A stretch of DNA of 64,000 bases from Zonotrichia leucophrys gambelii (GCF_028769735.1 NC_088177.1:19350599-19414598); one strand, 5' to 3'. Counted from the first letter of the stretch, positions 1 through 14,720 are shown. The notes: a model not told the origin generated them from the letters alone. Numbers and translations are program-made.

Positions 1-3000
1 CAATGGTGCCTTTATTCCAGTCTTCTGCCTTTTCCTAGAGGTAAAACAACCCTGGATCTTAAAAAGTCTCCATAGTACTTTTTAAAAAGTTACTATTGCT
101 GTTAGTTTTTTCTAAGATTTTGATTCAAGGATATACAACCTTTTCTGCAAATTGCACCCAGGTAGCTAGGCAGAATTGGTTTGCAGCAGATATAATGAAA
201 TGTTACAAAATACCCTGGATGCAGCATGGTGAGTCAAAGAGCTGGGCTACCAGAGAAATCTGTAAATGTGGAATTCTGGCACTGCTGAAATATGTGGCAA
301 AACTGTCTCTGACTTTAATGAGGTCAACCCTTGGGTTGTAAAGGGACTCAAATAAATACCTTGCATAACTCTTTTCTTGTTCTGGTGGCATTTCCTGCAG
401 GCATTTGGGTGCAGATATTGATTGCTTTATTTCTTTTCGGAACTGTGAAAATAGGTGAATTTATCCAAGTCTGTGTGGTCTTTGCAAGAGCAACTTCTGC
501 AGCAGATGTCCCTGCTAGTCTTGGAGGCTTTGTAGGAAAGAGAGGCTCCTTAGAAAAGCAAGATAGACATGGCATTTTGCTCCATCTGGAATCTGAGTAT
601 CTTGCATCAAGGAAGTTTCAAGAGCTGCAGTTGCTATAGTGATACTTGCAGTGATGTTTTTCAATACTTTTCTTTGAACACGTATAAAAAGTAAAGCTTA
701 AGAAAATAAAAAATTGTCAGCCTCAGATTCATTTAGCTTTAAATGGTGTCTGGAGTGGAATCTTTTAAATCAATTTATGCGTGTCAGGAAAACTGTATGA
801 AATTAAAAGAATGTCTGCTCTGTTCATCCTACTGCCCAGTGTAAGTTTTGTGTTTTAATAGACAAAACTCTTGATTTTTTTAAGATGCTGCTTGTGCCAG
901 TATAGGATTAATGTTAGTGTGTGCTTCAGCAGAAGGTGATGGGGGGGGGTGTGTGTAGATCCCATAGGATTCAGTTGTTTGTGCTGCTTTAAAAGCAGAC
1001 CCTGCTGTGAGGAGCGTATGGCTGAGCTCAGGTTAAAGCACAGCAGGCACTGCATGTGCCTCTCCTTCCACTTCCTCCCTGTTCCAAGTGCCTTGCTTGG
1101 GAAGCTGTCTGCTCTGCTGGGAAGGAGCAGGGAGATCTCTGCAGTGTCTCTCAGCTTGCACCCTGACCTGGTGTTTGCCTCTAACGCTGCCATTTGGCAC
1201 TTGGCCGGAACTTCAGTACCGGTTCAGTAAAGTGTAAATGGTGACATGTGTATGCTAAAAAAGGTATGGAAGTGAGAAATGGGGATTAGAGCTGATGATG
1301 GGAAAACTTCTGGCCAAATTGGGAGCGCTGTGTTTGCCAGAGGCCCTCTGAGAGCTGCCGTGCAGGGATTAAGTAGGAGGCACTTCTAAGTAATCTTTCC
1401 TTTGGCTGTAAAATCTCTTGTGCCTCCTTTTCTTTCCATTGGAGTGGTTCTGGTGCCACTCACCTCTAGCCAGCATGGTTTCTTTGTACTCTGCAGAAAT
1501 GCGTATCCACGAGATGTTTACTTTTCTGTCAAATTTGATTGGAAATTGCAAGTGAGCAATGTTTTATGATGGGCGGGAGAGGAGGACAGAGTCTGTAAAA
1601 AAGAGCTTCTCTTGTCTTGGCGTCTGGTGTCTCTAGGTTATGGAGCAGACACAGGGTTAAGAAAGGGACTCCTTTTTGTGAGGGCAGGAACAAACCAGTG
1701 GGGGAAATCTCCTCTGCAGTCCTTGTTACTGCAGTGCTGTGCCCATCCACTGGTGGATTCCTATCAGGGTGAGCTCCTGTGGGTCACTTTGTGGGTTTGG
1801 CTGGCAGGCTCACCAAGAGAATCTTCCACCGTAGGTACTTGTGCCAGTCAATTTACCAGGGCCCACAGGGGTCTCTGGAATGTCCTCACCTTCCCTCCCT
1901 TGGATTCTGGAGTTACATATGTTATCCCGTAAAATGAGAGAACAAATTGCTTCTCCTGAGTAGGGACTTTGATAAGAACTTTGTGGTAACAGGCAACATG
2001 ATAGTAACCTGGATGGATTTTATCTTTCCTATTTTAACGTTTTTGATATTTATTTGGATGAAAGCCTGCGTTGGATCCTGTCTCAGTTTATTAATAATCA
2101 GAATAAAGACACAGTGAAATGACTCAGGGCAGAAAACACTGAAGTGTGGAGGCCAGGTCACAGGCTGAGGGATGCCAAAGACAGTCACAATGGAGCCATG
2201 TGTCGTGTCAACTTAATGCATCTGTTGGTGTGGGGGTTTTGCTGCTGATACTTTTTAATGGTTTAAAAAAGGGGAACTAATTTCTTCATTGTGAAATTAC
2301 ATTGTAGTAGGAATTAGTATCTGCACAAGCTTGGATAAAATTAGGTGAGAGTGACGGTGACTTGGCAGCGGTTCACAGGAGCTGTGCTGTGTGTGTAGAG
2401 TGACCTAGAAAAGGTGTAGTGGTGCCTAAGAGAAAAACTGGCAGCTGCTATCAAATGCATCAGGGGAGGAGCAGGCCTGGAAATGATAAGCAGATTGAAA
2501 AAAAAATCAGTAGGGACTGAATGTGGTGGGACTTTGAAAGGTAAGGTGTAACGAGGTTAAGCATCAAGGGGAGGGAGGAATAGCAAGAGAGAACCTTACT
2601 GCTTCAGGGTGCAGCAGGGAGGTGGAAAGGTGCATAATAATGACTCCTGTGGTGGTGTAAAACCTGCCTGGAACTTTAAATGTCATGGGGCAGATTCTGC
2701 GCTCACTGTTTCATTAGCTTTTAAAGTCCAAATACTACTATTACAATGACAGTATTTTATGAGTAAGCTACTCAGTGTGTTCAGAGATTGCTGAAATTCA
2801 TTGTACATATGTTGCCTGTGTTTTCAGTTACAAGTTGGTATTTTTCAAAGCTTGAGAACTGTTGAGTCCTGTTAATGTTTTTTGTAGTGTTGAATATACC
2901 CTGAAACTTGACTTTCATGTACAGAAAAAACCAATTATTTTTGTTTAGAACTTTATTTACATTTGTCTTTTGGTTCCTTGTTTGACTTTGTATTGAACCA

Positions 3001-5820
3001 AGAGAGCTTCAGCTGAAAGGAATGGTGTCTTTCTGCTTATTAGGTAGAGAAAGCTCAAGCATAAATGTATTAATCCCTCTTTTTTTTTTTTTATCCATGG
3101 AATGCTCCTTTTCTTCTGTAACTGGTGGTCACTGGTTTATTGTCAGATGGTAACAGTTGCACATTTCCTTTGTTGGATTTTCTTCACTTTGATTTGCTGT
3201 TACTCTACAGAGATGACCCAGCCTGGATTTTTGTGTTTTGTGTTCTGTTCTCCTCTTCACAGAGAAGAGACTTATTTATCTGCCAACATTTTCATTATTT
3301 GCATTTCAGTTTAGTGTTGATACCTGTGTCATACATCCTTATGGTCCAGTGTTCTCAGAGAGCACTTACAACATACTAATTAGAGGCAGGGGGAAAGGAT
3401 TAATGAGGCTGAGCATGAGTTCCTTTTATATTTCCTCTGAGATCCAACTGATTCTGTTGTTGGGATCTTCTTCATTTTAATTTCTGTTAGTGTTTTTTGG
3501 TCCCCGAATAATACAGTGGCTGGGTAGCATTAAACCTCACGTCAATCAAATATTTCCCGTTTTCTCATCCTCATTGTCATCAATGATGTGCAACTGTGAT
3601 TTAGAAAAAAAGGTGTAATGGAAAATACAGCTTTTAGAAATAAAGAAGACAAAGGCAGTGTGGATGAACTTGTGTTTAGACCTTCTTAGACATCTTTACT
3701 TGGATGGGATTTCAAGAGATTTTTTGTAAGAGTGAAAAAAGCTTGCAAACCTGAGAGGTTTACCTTTCAGTATTATGGGATAGAGACAGCAAGCAAGATC
3801 TGGAGAATAACCATGTTGTAAACAAAGAAGCTGAGGATAAAACTATGATAAGCTGCTTTTCTTTAACTACTCTGCCTTGTTCAGGCAGAGCATTTAAAAA
3901 CTGAGTGGCTGTTGTTTCATCTCATCTCCGACACAGGATGTTCAAAGACCTTTAAATCCCCAGAAGGTGAGGGAGAAAAGACAAACTAGAGAAGAAGCAA
4001 GTAGGAAAGAATAATCTATTTAATCTAAAAGCTTTCTGGAAAGCTGTGCTTTGAATAACTGGTGCATATTTATACTTCTGTAGTTCCCCCTAGGCAGTCT
4101 ATCCTCTTTTGACTGGCTGTGAAATTCTGACTTTGGCTTCCTCTTCTGAGATATAGAAGCCGTATCAATAGCTAGATACTGTGATCAAGATGATCCTGTT
4201 TTTCTGCCTGTACAGGAATCTTAGGATTTAATATTTAATTTCAAGTTACATAGACTAAAACCACTCTTAGTCAAAGTAAACCATATGCAGCAAAAAGAAT
4301 GCCATGTCCGTACTTGTGATAGAGATACACAGCTCTACTCTGAAAACATTTTTTTTACCAACTACCTGAGGGATGAAGTAAGTTGGTTACTAGTGTCAGA
4401 AGAAAACTAAAGACACTTCCTTTTCTTTTGTAAGCAATGCTGTAAACACATCAGTATCTTTTTAAAAATGCTGAGTTCTGCTGCTTTCCTGTTTGGTAGT
4501 AGCTCAGTCTCCACTAAGAACAACAATTCTTTCTCACAGCCTTAGGGAGGGAAAAATATTTGGACATAACAAACTATTAGAGGACTATTTAATAGTGAGG
4601 ACTTTTTTTATTGAGGGCTCTTGGAAGTTTCTATTTTACAATTTTTTCTACATGTGAACTGAAAGGATACTTGAAAATGTTTTGAAGATAAGCCTGTAGC
4701 TTCCAAATTGTTCAGTTTTTTCTCTTTCTATGATTTTATTCTAGCATGTATAAGGTGATAAGGTCTCATGATAAGATGAATTTTGGCATTGGTTTAGTTT
4801 TTAGTGAGACTGGGGGAGAAGGCTGAAAAGTCAAACCTTCACTGCATGGCACCCTTAGCTCTGAATGGCAGTGTTTAGTAAGCCTCCAGTTCTTCATTTT
4901 TTGCCAGGTTTTACTGTAAATGTAGTTTATAACAAGATTTTCAAAAATCTCATGCAATTCCTATTACATATGTTCCCTTTTTATGTATCATAAATAAAAT
5001 AATGAGTTATTATCACATTATCCTTCTGTACCCTTCTCTCTGGCAACAATGGAGTATTCCTGAAAGCACTTTCCAAGCAAGCTAGCTGTCTACAGTCTAT
5101 GATAATCAGCTGTAATGGCACATAGGCAGCTGGTTTGTTAATCCTTTGATTGCAGTATTAGTTTGTCTCAGAGATTCTGAAAACCTGTCTGATCCTGTAA
5201 ATGTGTTTAGTGAATATTTTCGAATAAATTATATCTTGCCTTAAGACTCTAAAACACATATTCAGGTTATGAGTTGTGTATTTTCTGGGCTTTTCCCTTT
5301 TGTGATACTCATGTTTATGTTTAAAGGGAAAAAAAAAAGACATGTCTGTCATAAAACTGCTTAGCAAAATACTGAACTTAAATTCATTTAACACTGGAAG
5401 GATTTGTATTTTAATCACCAGAAATTGTCCTTATCTGGCTTATCACCCTGTCAAGTAATTCAGGCTCGGATCAGGATCTCTTATTTACAGAGAGATTGCT
5501 TGTAAGTTTTCCTTTATACAAATCTGTTAAAAAGAATAGAAAACCTACTTTGTAGGTGCATATTGATTATTTTAAATGCATTAATCTGTACAACCATGTA
5601 TTTTTTTATAAAAAAGCATGAATAATGTGTGTGCAAACATGAGTATTTCTTTATGTTGCACTTTAATTTTCATAAATTAGAGCCAGTTTTCTAGGAAATA
5701 AGTACATGAGCTAATAAACCTGAGCTGAATTTATTTCAAGCTGCTATTTAAATGTTTGTTGCAAGTTATGTTGCTTTCTAATGTTTCTAGTTCAAATTAA
5801 AGAGAAAAAATTATCAGTTC

Positions 5821-5932
5821 ATACAGTCATAGGATTGTTAATGTTGGAAAAGGCCTCTAAGATTAGCAAGTCTAACCATTAACCCAGCACCTCTGTGTTC
5901 ACCACTAAACTATGTCCCCAGTCATATGTGAA
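5821..5932 (-). mobile_element. CR1 LINE 3'-end fragment
   Basis: The plus strand reads like the reverse complement of a CR1 3' end: a degenerate TCATAGGATTGTTAATG, then GTTGGAAAAGGCCTCTAAGA, AAGTCTAACCATTAACCCAG and ACCACTAAACTATGTCCCC. CR1 is the dominant non-LTR retrotransposon of birds. The copy is short, mutated and without coding sequence. The right border is approximate. Recognised from memory of the family consensus. Confidence 0.8.
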
Positions 5933-7651
5933 AATGTTCCCAGTAGAGGCTAACAAAGTGTTTGATCACAGTTTTGTTTCAAAAGACACCAAATCAAGTA
6001 AGTAATATTTTTCCAATGTCCCTGTAATAAGTGTATATAACACTTTTGGTGTTGAAAGCCTAAAGTCTTCTAAAAAAGTGAAAAGAGAGGAAACCACCTC
6101 TTTACTGGTAAATTCTGCCATTGTAAAGCCTCTGTGCTGTTGTGGTTTTTTGGTTGTCATAATGAGATTTGGTGTTGTTCCTTCCTTACAAGTCCCAAAT
6201 GCCAAGATGCTGTTTGTGCTTATTTCCTGCCTTTTAAGTAGGTCTGAATCAGGAGAAGTTCAGACTGTGCTGGTGAGGTGCTGATCTTGTCTGTGTCTGT
6301 GGTAGGGAGCTGCAGTGAGTGGGGAACCCCCGCAGTCTGGCTCTGCGCTCACCCCGCAGCAGTTGGCTGGTGGATTAGTGCCTTGGCACTGCAGAGCCTG
6401 ATGTTTTCTGCTCACACTTCTGCTGTGTCTTGAGAGATGTTTTAACCTGTGCTACCTGAGGTGTATGTGCAGGGTCAGGAGTTCAGATGGTCTTCTGAGC
6501 ATAGCTCTAGCCATCATCCTCAGGTGTGTAATGCAAAATGTTAAGCAAGTTGATCACAGTCCTTTCCTTGAGTGTCTATTTTGGGAGTGCCCTTTTCCAT
6601 GTTTCCTGTCATTAGCATCAACAGAGATAATTAAAAACAATCTTCTTCTGTTTAATTTTTTTTTTGCTTCCTTGTCCCCAGAAGTTGTTTCCTTGGTGTG
6701 ACGTGCTGTACTTCAGTATGTGAAAGACAGTCCTTGAAACAAGTGTGTTCAGTAACCTGGGCTTGTCTGCATGTACCAACCATGCCCTTTTTAACTGCTT
6801 ACATTTAGAAATCAGAAGTTAATGAAGAGCTTGTCTTGACTAGACACTGATTTTTTTCTGATTGTACAAAGTCTGCAAAAGTTTGCCTATATCACCTTCT
6901 TAGCCAATGAAGTTGGTTTTGGTACAACGAGGATTTAAATGGAAAAATAATAAATGCATAAAGAAAATGTATGAGTTGGTTTTAAATAGTGCAGTGCTGT
7001 GCCTATACATTTCTAACAATTTAAGCACCATAACATCAAGAAATACACGAACAGTGACCTCTGTTCAATGGGCTGATAACCTTGAAGTCTAACAGAAACA
7101 AAGTCAATATTTTCTGGTTTTGACCAGTTCAACAAACGCCATAAATACCTTTAGCTGACAATTCTTTCCATTCCTGCTCTCAGCTAAGGAACAAAGTAGG
7201 AGTGTTTGAAGTGAGTCCCAGGTTCCTGTAGCAGCCCACAGTCTCTCGCAGGTCCTCGATAGCCTGTCCTGTGCATGAGCTGCCTCACGGTGCCTCAGCA
7301 GCTTTCATGCTGACCATGCTCTTGACTCAAGATAACAGTGGTTTGTGGGGTATTCTCTGTGGCATACTAATAAATGCCTTGAAGAGAAAGACTTGAGATG
7401 TTTTTGAATTTAAGCATGTGTTCTGTGAGGAATTCTGGAAAGGTGAGAAGTTTCAAGCCCTGGTGAAGTCTGTCTGGGTAGAAGCTAGTTTCTGCCTTTT
7501 GCCGCTCTTGTCATTTTCTTCAGGGTGTAAGATTTCAAAGCCAAATAGATTATGCTTCTCTCTGAAGGCAAAATATGGTTGTGATTCTGGAGCTTAATTT
7601 CCTTGTAGCTTCAGGTCCAAGAATGTTTGCCAGTTTTTGAATGTTTCAGCA

Positions 7652-7693
7652 TATTCACAGTAGTGTATTCACAGCAGCGTATTCACAGCGTCC
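7652..7693. repeat. 14-bp tandem repeat, three units
   Basis: Three consecutive units begin with TATTCACAG: TATTCACAGTAGTG, TATTCACAGCAGCG and TATTCACAGCGTCC. It is a small minisatellite in intron 1; the third unit has diverged at its end. Confidence 0.85.
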
Positions 7694-10600
7694 TGAAAAT
7701 AATAGGAAAAATGTTTGTAATATGCTGTAAGACCCAGGCTGTATGGGTTCTATCTTTTCCCAGATTTAAGGTACTGTAAAGCGCTCCAGAAAGTGTTTCA
7801 GTAATATCTGCAGTAGAAATGGCATCCCTGCTAGGTAGAAAAGTGAGTGCATTACGTGTGTTGGGGGATTACCAAGTAGTGGATCTTTTTTAGAGGGAAT
7901 GTAAAGCAGACTCTGAAATAAGCAATTTTGCTGTGGGAAGTCTGAGTTTGGGGGATAAATATCACATCATTAGTTTGCTTTAGTGTTGCTTTTGCTGCAG
8001 AGTTTCCTGTGTTGTTCCATGCAAATACTTTACTTTGACAGCCCAGATAAACAAAAGCCAGACGCTCATACCCAGAAAAAAATCCTGAACTCCAGTCTAG
8101 GGCAAAGATAAAGAATTCAGGCTTTTTCAGTTCCATGAATAGACACTGGCCACTGGAAAAGATTATGTGTGACTAAGGCTGTGGTGATTTCTATTCTGAC
8201 ATAATTGCTGAACAGTAACATGAACTTACTTATTTTTTCTTTGAATGGAGACAGAGTCATTTAGGAAGTGAAGAATATATAAAAACATACTTGGAAAAAT
8301 GCAGGACTTGTTTAAATCCTGTAACTTAGTCACTCTTTCAGATTAAATGTAGACTGGGATTTTTCAGGGAGACCTTGAGAAGTTGGATGTCTAAAATCCT
8401 GTCGAGTTAGTGAAAGCCAGCTACTCCCTTTCCTGTGCTTTTCCAGAAATCAGGGTTTAAATGAACTTAAGTGTATGTTCGACTAATTCTTGAATAAAGT
8501 GGAAGGTATACTTAAAGCTGGCTTGCAAAGTACTTCTTGTTGAATTTTTTTTGCTCTACATTGTGAGTCTAAGTAGATTCTCTCTGAGGTGATTCAGCTG
8601 TGTGTAAAGACTTGAATTCCTGTTTGCTCATGGAGTAAAATAAGCAAAAATAATTTCATCTAGGGACAAGACAGTGCAAACAAGTCAGTGGATTTGCAGC
8701 CACAAGGATGCTTTTTGCCATGTGAATCCTCACAGAAAATCATCATCTTCAACTTTATTAATTTCATGGAAACTCTAAGATTTTTTTAAACAAGCGTTTG
8801 GAGTTGAGGGTAATTTTTTATACTTTGTCCTCCACTAATGTGTTTAGATTAGTAGACTAGATTCTCCCTTAAGTGAGTGTTAAACATATTCTATGATTTG
8901 ACATTTTTATGGTATTTAATGGTTTAATAATGTTTTATGCTAATTTGCTTCTGCTTAGGAGTATTTGAGCTTAACAGCTTTTTCAGAAGACTTTTTGAAT
9001 GTGCTTGGACCCTTGTGTTTCCATATAGAACACACAGACTGGATTTTGCTTTGATATGAAATGAAGTTTCTGGAAATGACTCTACATTGAAGTCTGATGA
9101 CAAAGATGAGCATTTTAAAGCTTAATGAAGTGAATGCTAAAATGCCATGACATTTTACTGTATTTACAAGACCAAGAAACCTGCTGCAGTCTCTTTCTCG
9201 AAAGCCTTCAACTATTTCTGAAGTGCCAAGTTGTGGGATAAAATGTCATCAGTCCTGTGTAATTACTGAACTAAGATACTGGTACAGTTTTTTTTAACAT
9301 ACCAGAGGGTTTTTTTCAGAGTTAGCAAGTGATATATTTGGGAATTTCATATTGGTCAGATTGATAAGCTTTTTCAACTACCTTTTTGTTGCGTGCCTTT
9401 TCTTTTAATTCTGTCTTGTTAAAAATGAGGGGGACTTCAGCAGAGGGGTGGAAAAAGATGGAAGGAGGAAACCTGCTGGACTAGACAGACTTACACACTT
9501 AAGACATTTGTTTTTATTGTATACTGGCTGAATGCAGCTATGCAACGATGTTAAGGAAAATGCTGAGTCACTGTGTGAGGTAGATTCTTTTTCTTGTTTA
9601 GTTGTATACATTGTGGAGGAGATATTGTAAGGTGGAGGAAGCTCTGATTAGTGGTTCATGTAGTCAAAGGCCAACTTGTTATGGTTGTAGTGGAGACTTT
9701 AGGACACTTGGGTTTAATTCTGCAGTCTGTCCTTCTCTGACCCTGGCTGAGTCAATATCCTCATTACAGATTCAGCTCGAACCTCTTCCCATATCAGCTG
9801 AAAAATTCTTATCCTCTTGATGTAAAGCAGTATTAACTGTTCAAATTCACTTGACATTCTTGAATTTTGACCCCCAACACAGGTGTTGCTGGCTTTCTTG
9901 CTACTGTGTCTTGTTTTCTTACTAGGTAGATAAAACTTGGCATCTGTGGTAATGTCTGGTTCTCATGAAGTCTGCACAGCAAGGTGGTCTGGTGGTCCTC
10001 AGAAACATTTAGAAAGTTGTAGAAATAAGGCAGTGACATGGTTTATTGGCAGTAAACTCAGGTATTTTTTCATAAAATCTGGCAGCATTTGGGAACGACA
10101 TAATTTGTCAGCTGCTAGCAATAAATCTCTGCCATCGTGGTTCTTTGCTGCCTGGCTTCTCTTGCATAAGCTGGGTTCCTCTAAGGCAACAGTTCTTTTG
10201 AGAGTGAATTGGGTAAAAGGAGAACAAGGCCTTCAGTACAGAATTTGAGTTGACAATTTACTTTTTGGCCTCTCCATAATGGCGATTTAGATTGATTCCA
10301 ATTGGTGAGATTGCTGGTGTGGTGGATGCGTCTGCTCACAGATGTACAACACCAATGTAAGGCTGCAAGGGGGGCACATGTTGGTAGCCAGGAGCCAGTG
10401 AGGTTGTGCCAGGAGGGGCAGCTGGTCCCAGAGGAAGCCATGGACTGTGTACCAGAGTGGTCTGAGACAGCAGTGCCTGAGAGGAAAGCAAAATGTGAAC
10501 CTTTTGCACAGCGTGACTCAATGCAGTTGCCACATGGTCTGGCTCTGTTGCACTTATTTAGTGCTAGCAGACCACTGGTTCTGCAGAAGGAAGCTGAAAC

Positions 10601-13600
10601 ACCGAGATACCCAAGGACTGTTAAAGAAAACGCAGCAGGAAAAGGCTCCACTGATGTCTCCATTGCTGCTTGTAGCCCTGATCAGCCCACAACACTCTGT
10701 GAGAAAGTGAGCAAGGGAAGAAAACAGGTTTCAAATTTACTTGCTTGCTTGAAGGCTAGATTGAGAAGGAAGAACCATGTATATCCATGTACAGAAAAAA
10801 GACATTGAATTTTCTAGTCTGTTTCAAGGGCAAAGGACCTTGTAGTTAACATAAGTTATTTTGTCATCTGCATGTGCAGTCAATCACTTTGAAATGGGTA
10901 TCAGTACAAGCATTCATTTCAGTTTTGGCACTAGTTCTCAATCAAAGCCTGGCTCTGTTTAATTGCCAGCATTTGAAACTGTGATGTTAGTCAGCAAAAG
11001 CAGACAAAACCAAAATAATTTTCATCAACGAAGGCTAAGGGTGTGCAGTGTACTGTGAACAGATTATTTCAGATTTTAACACCAAGTGTAAACTGTAAAG
11101 GGTTTCTTGTCAAAATATATTTTACAGTATATCTTGAGGTACATATTATGTCCTGTAACATAGTTAAGGATTGTGATGGTTTTTATTTCCCCTCCTTTTC
11201 TTAGGAGGGGAGGAAAATATGTAAATTTACCACAGATGTAAATTTCTGAAGCATTTTTCTTTACTTTCCTTCCTCCTTCCTAGAAGTTCTGCTGTATTCT
11301 CTTGTGCAAATTTCTATTGTTTCATCTTCATGTCTTTAAAATATTAGTCCAGTGGTTGTGTAAAGCAATAGGCTGTGCAGCCTGCCTGACCAAACATTCC
11401 CAGGCTTTGTGTTGCACTGTGCTGCTCCTGACCTCCTGCTCAAAAAGTCTCCAGGCCATTTCAGGTCGGTTTAGACCTTCATGTCCTCATGCCTAATCCT
11501 TAGGCAGACACTTTATTTGTTTTTCTAACCAGTCAGTACAGAGCTCTGCTGTTCAGTTGGTCAAACATGCTACAAAACAGAATACAGAAGTATAAATATG
11601 TGGAGGATTACCAGTGTTTTAGCTTTTTTTCCTCCCACTCTAAGTTGATATTGAGAGTGGTCTGTCTGGAGAAGCACTGCTTCCTTCAAAAGACATCTGC
11701 TTATGATATATTTTAATATAAGTGGATACACATTTAGAAATATTTGTAATTAAAGCCTCTGAGGAGAAAAAGATAAAAAAAAGCAACAGAGTATTTGCTA
11801 AGTGATGATTTCTTCAAGATTCTATTTCTCTGTACATCACATGAGAATTCAGCTATCAGTATTTGAAAAGATCCTCAGAGGAGCTTCCTGGTGTGTACCT
11901 TCCTTGGAATAGCATGTCTTCATGATGCAAACTATCTCATAACCCTGTCTCGAGGGCAATGATATTTCCCCCTATTGTGTAAATAAAAGAGTTGCACAGA
12001 AAGCTGACAGAGCCAAAATAAAACAGGTTTTGTGTCTAAGGCTGTTCTGATGAAAATCTTACTAATTGAAAGGACAAGTTACTGAAAAAATGTCGATCTT
12101 TGAAAGCAAATCTGATGCAGCCTACTGAGATTTCCAGTTCAATGTGTGGTGGTCTATATTTAAAGAAATTCCATTACAGGCAAACATGCTCAGAAATCGT
12201 TTTTTGCCTTTTTTTTTAAGTTGTCACCTTTATGGACTTAAAGGCAGTTGGTGTAATTACCAGCCAGGTACCTCTGTGTGTGGTCTGTGATGCCAGCAGG
12301 TCTGTTCTTGTAGATTGCATGCAGGTTTGTCTTCAGACTGTTCTCACATTCTTTTATTTGTCACTGTTGAGTCACAAAATGTTTTGCCTGGCATTAATCA
12401 TAAAGTGGCAAGTGTGTTATTTATCTTTAATCCCAATGATTAGACCATGGAGTAGCATTCAAGTAACATTTGAGTCCTTTTTTTTTGTTCCTTTCCCCCT
12501 TGCTTCGCGTTGGTGTGAATTCTGTGTACTGCACGGGATAGATGCAGGGTCAGGAAGCATCGCTGAAGTACTAATGGAAGCGACTTCCGATGCTATTAAT
12601 GAAAATATGACTCATGTTCTAAGGATTTGCAGTTGGATTGCTGTAACTTTTGGTATTTCTCTTTCATTGTTTTCAGTAGTTGTTTTCCTAGAACATGCAG
12701 TGATCATGAAAGAATTACTATATTAAAAACAATAGCGATGTATTAATTTGATTAAACTGGTATGGATGAATGGTGTTCATTTCAACACAATAGATGCACT
12801 TGGAATTTTCTTCTGATCTTTGCTGTTCAGAAATATCTTTAGTGGGAAAAAAAGGAAAATACTCCGATAGTAAACATCTCAGGGTGTTTTTGTAGTGCAC
12901 AGACAGAATTAATTCACTTATCAGTGTGAATCAGTTCTCTGTTTCTGAGCAGCTGGAAATAACATCATGATTACAGGGAGAAAATACTGAAAAAAAATCT
13001 ATATAGTGTTTTTTCTGTGATTATGTTCAGATTTCTTTTTGTTGACAGTAGAACTGATTAAGATGGTAAATCACATAAAACCCTGAGCTGTATGCCAGAA
13101 GGAAATTCCTGAAGCCCTGGTCCTCATTTTCAGGGCTGTATAGTGGTATGGGGGTAAAAGCTACGCCCCCAGACCACTGCAACAGTAACCATGAGCCACA
13201 GGATGGACTTGGGAAACAATGGGCAATTCCCAGTTCCTTTGTGATTCCAGGGAAGTAATTTATTGTAGTCTGTTTACCCATTCTTGGAAAATGACAATAA
13301 GTTTTCACAGTTTACAGATTCAAGTAAAGTCTTACAATTGTGTCTGGTGGTCAGACTCACCAGTAGTGGCAGCCAAGCAGGAAAGCTGAGAACTTTTACT
13401 GATTCTTAGGATGACTGCTTGGAGCACCCATATTAAATCTGAAAGCCACTTCTCTTTGTTTCTGAAACTGTATATAAAAATGTATTTTTGTGTACATAGA
13501 GGTGTAAAATGGGCTGGAGAGCAGCAAAACTCACTTTGGTTTTTTTCTGGTTTGTGATAGGGAGTTGAAGAGCTTGCCGTGCTCTTGTTGGCTTTTTCCT

Positions 13601-14578
13601 TGGTAGAACTTGTGGGAATGGTGCTTCCCTTCTTGATTTTGTTAGAAATCTCTGCAGGATGAGAGAACAGAAGCTTGAGTTCATTTTATTATTTCTATTG
13701 AAGTATTTTGACGTAGTTTGTCTGGTAGGCAAATACAAGGGAAATGGAAAATTGACATTTCATTATAAATCCTTCATAATTTCTTGTTTAAGTTTTACTT
13801 TTTGTCCTCTTCAGTGTCATCCTATCTGTTGCTTCTACAGTTGCTCTAGTAGCTCATTTTTCAGTGGTGTATGTCATGTAGGCGTTCAGTTGCCATTTAT
13901 TTATTTCAAAATCTCTCATGAAATTTCATTAAAGGATCAATTAGAAAAGATCTGAATGTGTGATGAGTTCAATGTGATGAACAGAGTTTACTATGAAATT
14001 ACCATATAAAGGTAAATTTGGGGTTTTAAAGGATGGCTTCAGCCATGCAGCTGAAACCTATGCTGCCACTTTGGTGCTAGGTCTTGGTTGTGTTTGTGTG
14101 CTGGGACATTTCATGTCTGGGCAGATACACTGCCTAGCTTGATCTGTAAATGGCTTCTGCATTTTGCTGATTTGAGGATACACTGCTGGTGCATCCTGGG
14201 TCTGTGACATCTGTAAGGGAAAGGGCACTGCACAGTGAACTGCTCATGGCTCCCTGATATCTGGTGAGCACACATGTCTGCAGGGACTTTGCCCTTCATG
14301 TTTCTGACAGGTAGCAAATGAACTGGATGTATCAAATAAAGTGGTTCAGCAGCCTCAGTCTTCATAAGCTAAGTTATTTATTTTAATTGCGCTTGTTGTT
14401 TAATGAGGATCTTAACATTAAGGTATTTCCTCGGGTCTGTTTGGATCTATTTGAACTGAAGCAAGAGAATCCAGTAGTTCTGGTCTTACCCTACCATCTT
14501 GCCTGCCTTGGAGACTAAAAAGAGCCCAGCTGAGAAACAATTTTTGTGTCTTGTTTGCTGCACATTGGAGACATGCAA

Positions 14579-14720
14579 GAATTGCAGAATGGTTGAGGTT
14601 GAGAGGAGCCTCTAAAGGTCATCTGGTCCAACTCCTTGCTGAGGCAGGCTCACCTAGAGTCAGCTGCCTGGGACCATATCTAGACAATTTTCAAATATTT
14701 CCAAGCATGGAGAAACAGCT
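14579..14720 (-). mobile_element. CR1 LINE 3'-end fragment (second subfamily)
   Basis: The plus strand shows CAGAATGGTTGAGGTTGAGA, then AAGGTCATCTGGTCCAACTC, GCAGGCTCACCTAGAG, and a stretch ending AAATATTTCCAAGCATGGAG. This order is diagnostic of the reverse complement of the CR1 3' region. Its core differs from the copy at 5821, pointing to a different subfamily. It is a 5'-truncated fossil; the borders are approximate. Confidence 0.85.

Noticed and set aside
10181..10808. Overlapping open frames of 160 codons (minus) and 168 codons (plus) in intron 1.
   Set aside because: They overlap on opposite strands in one GC-richer patch and show no domain or family resemblance. They have no splice or promoter context, and frames of this size arise where stop codons are depleted by composition.
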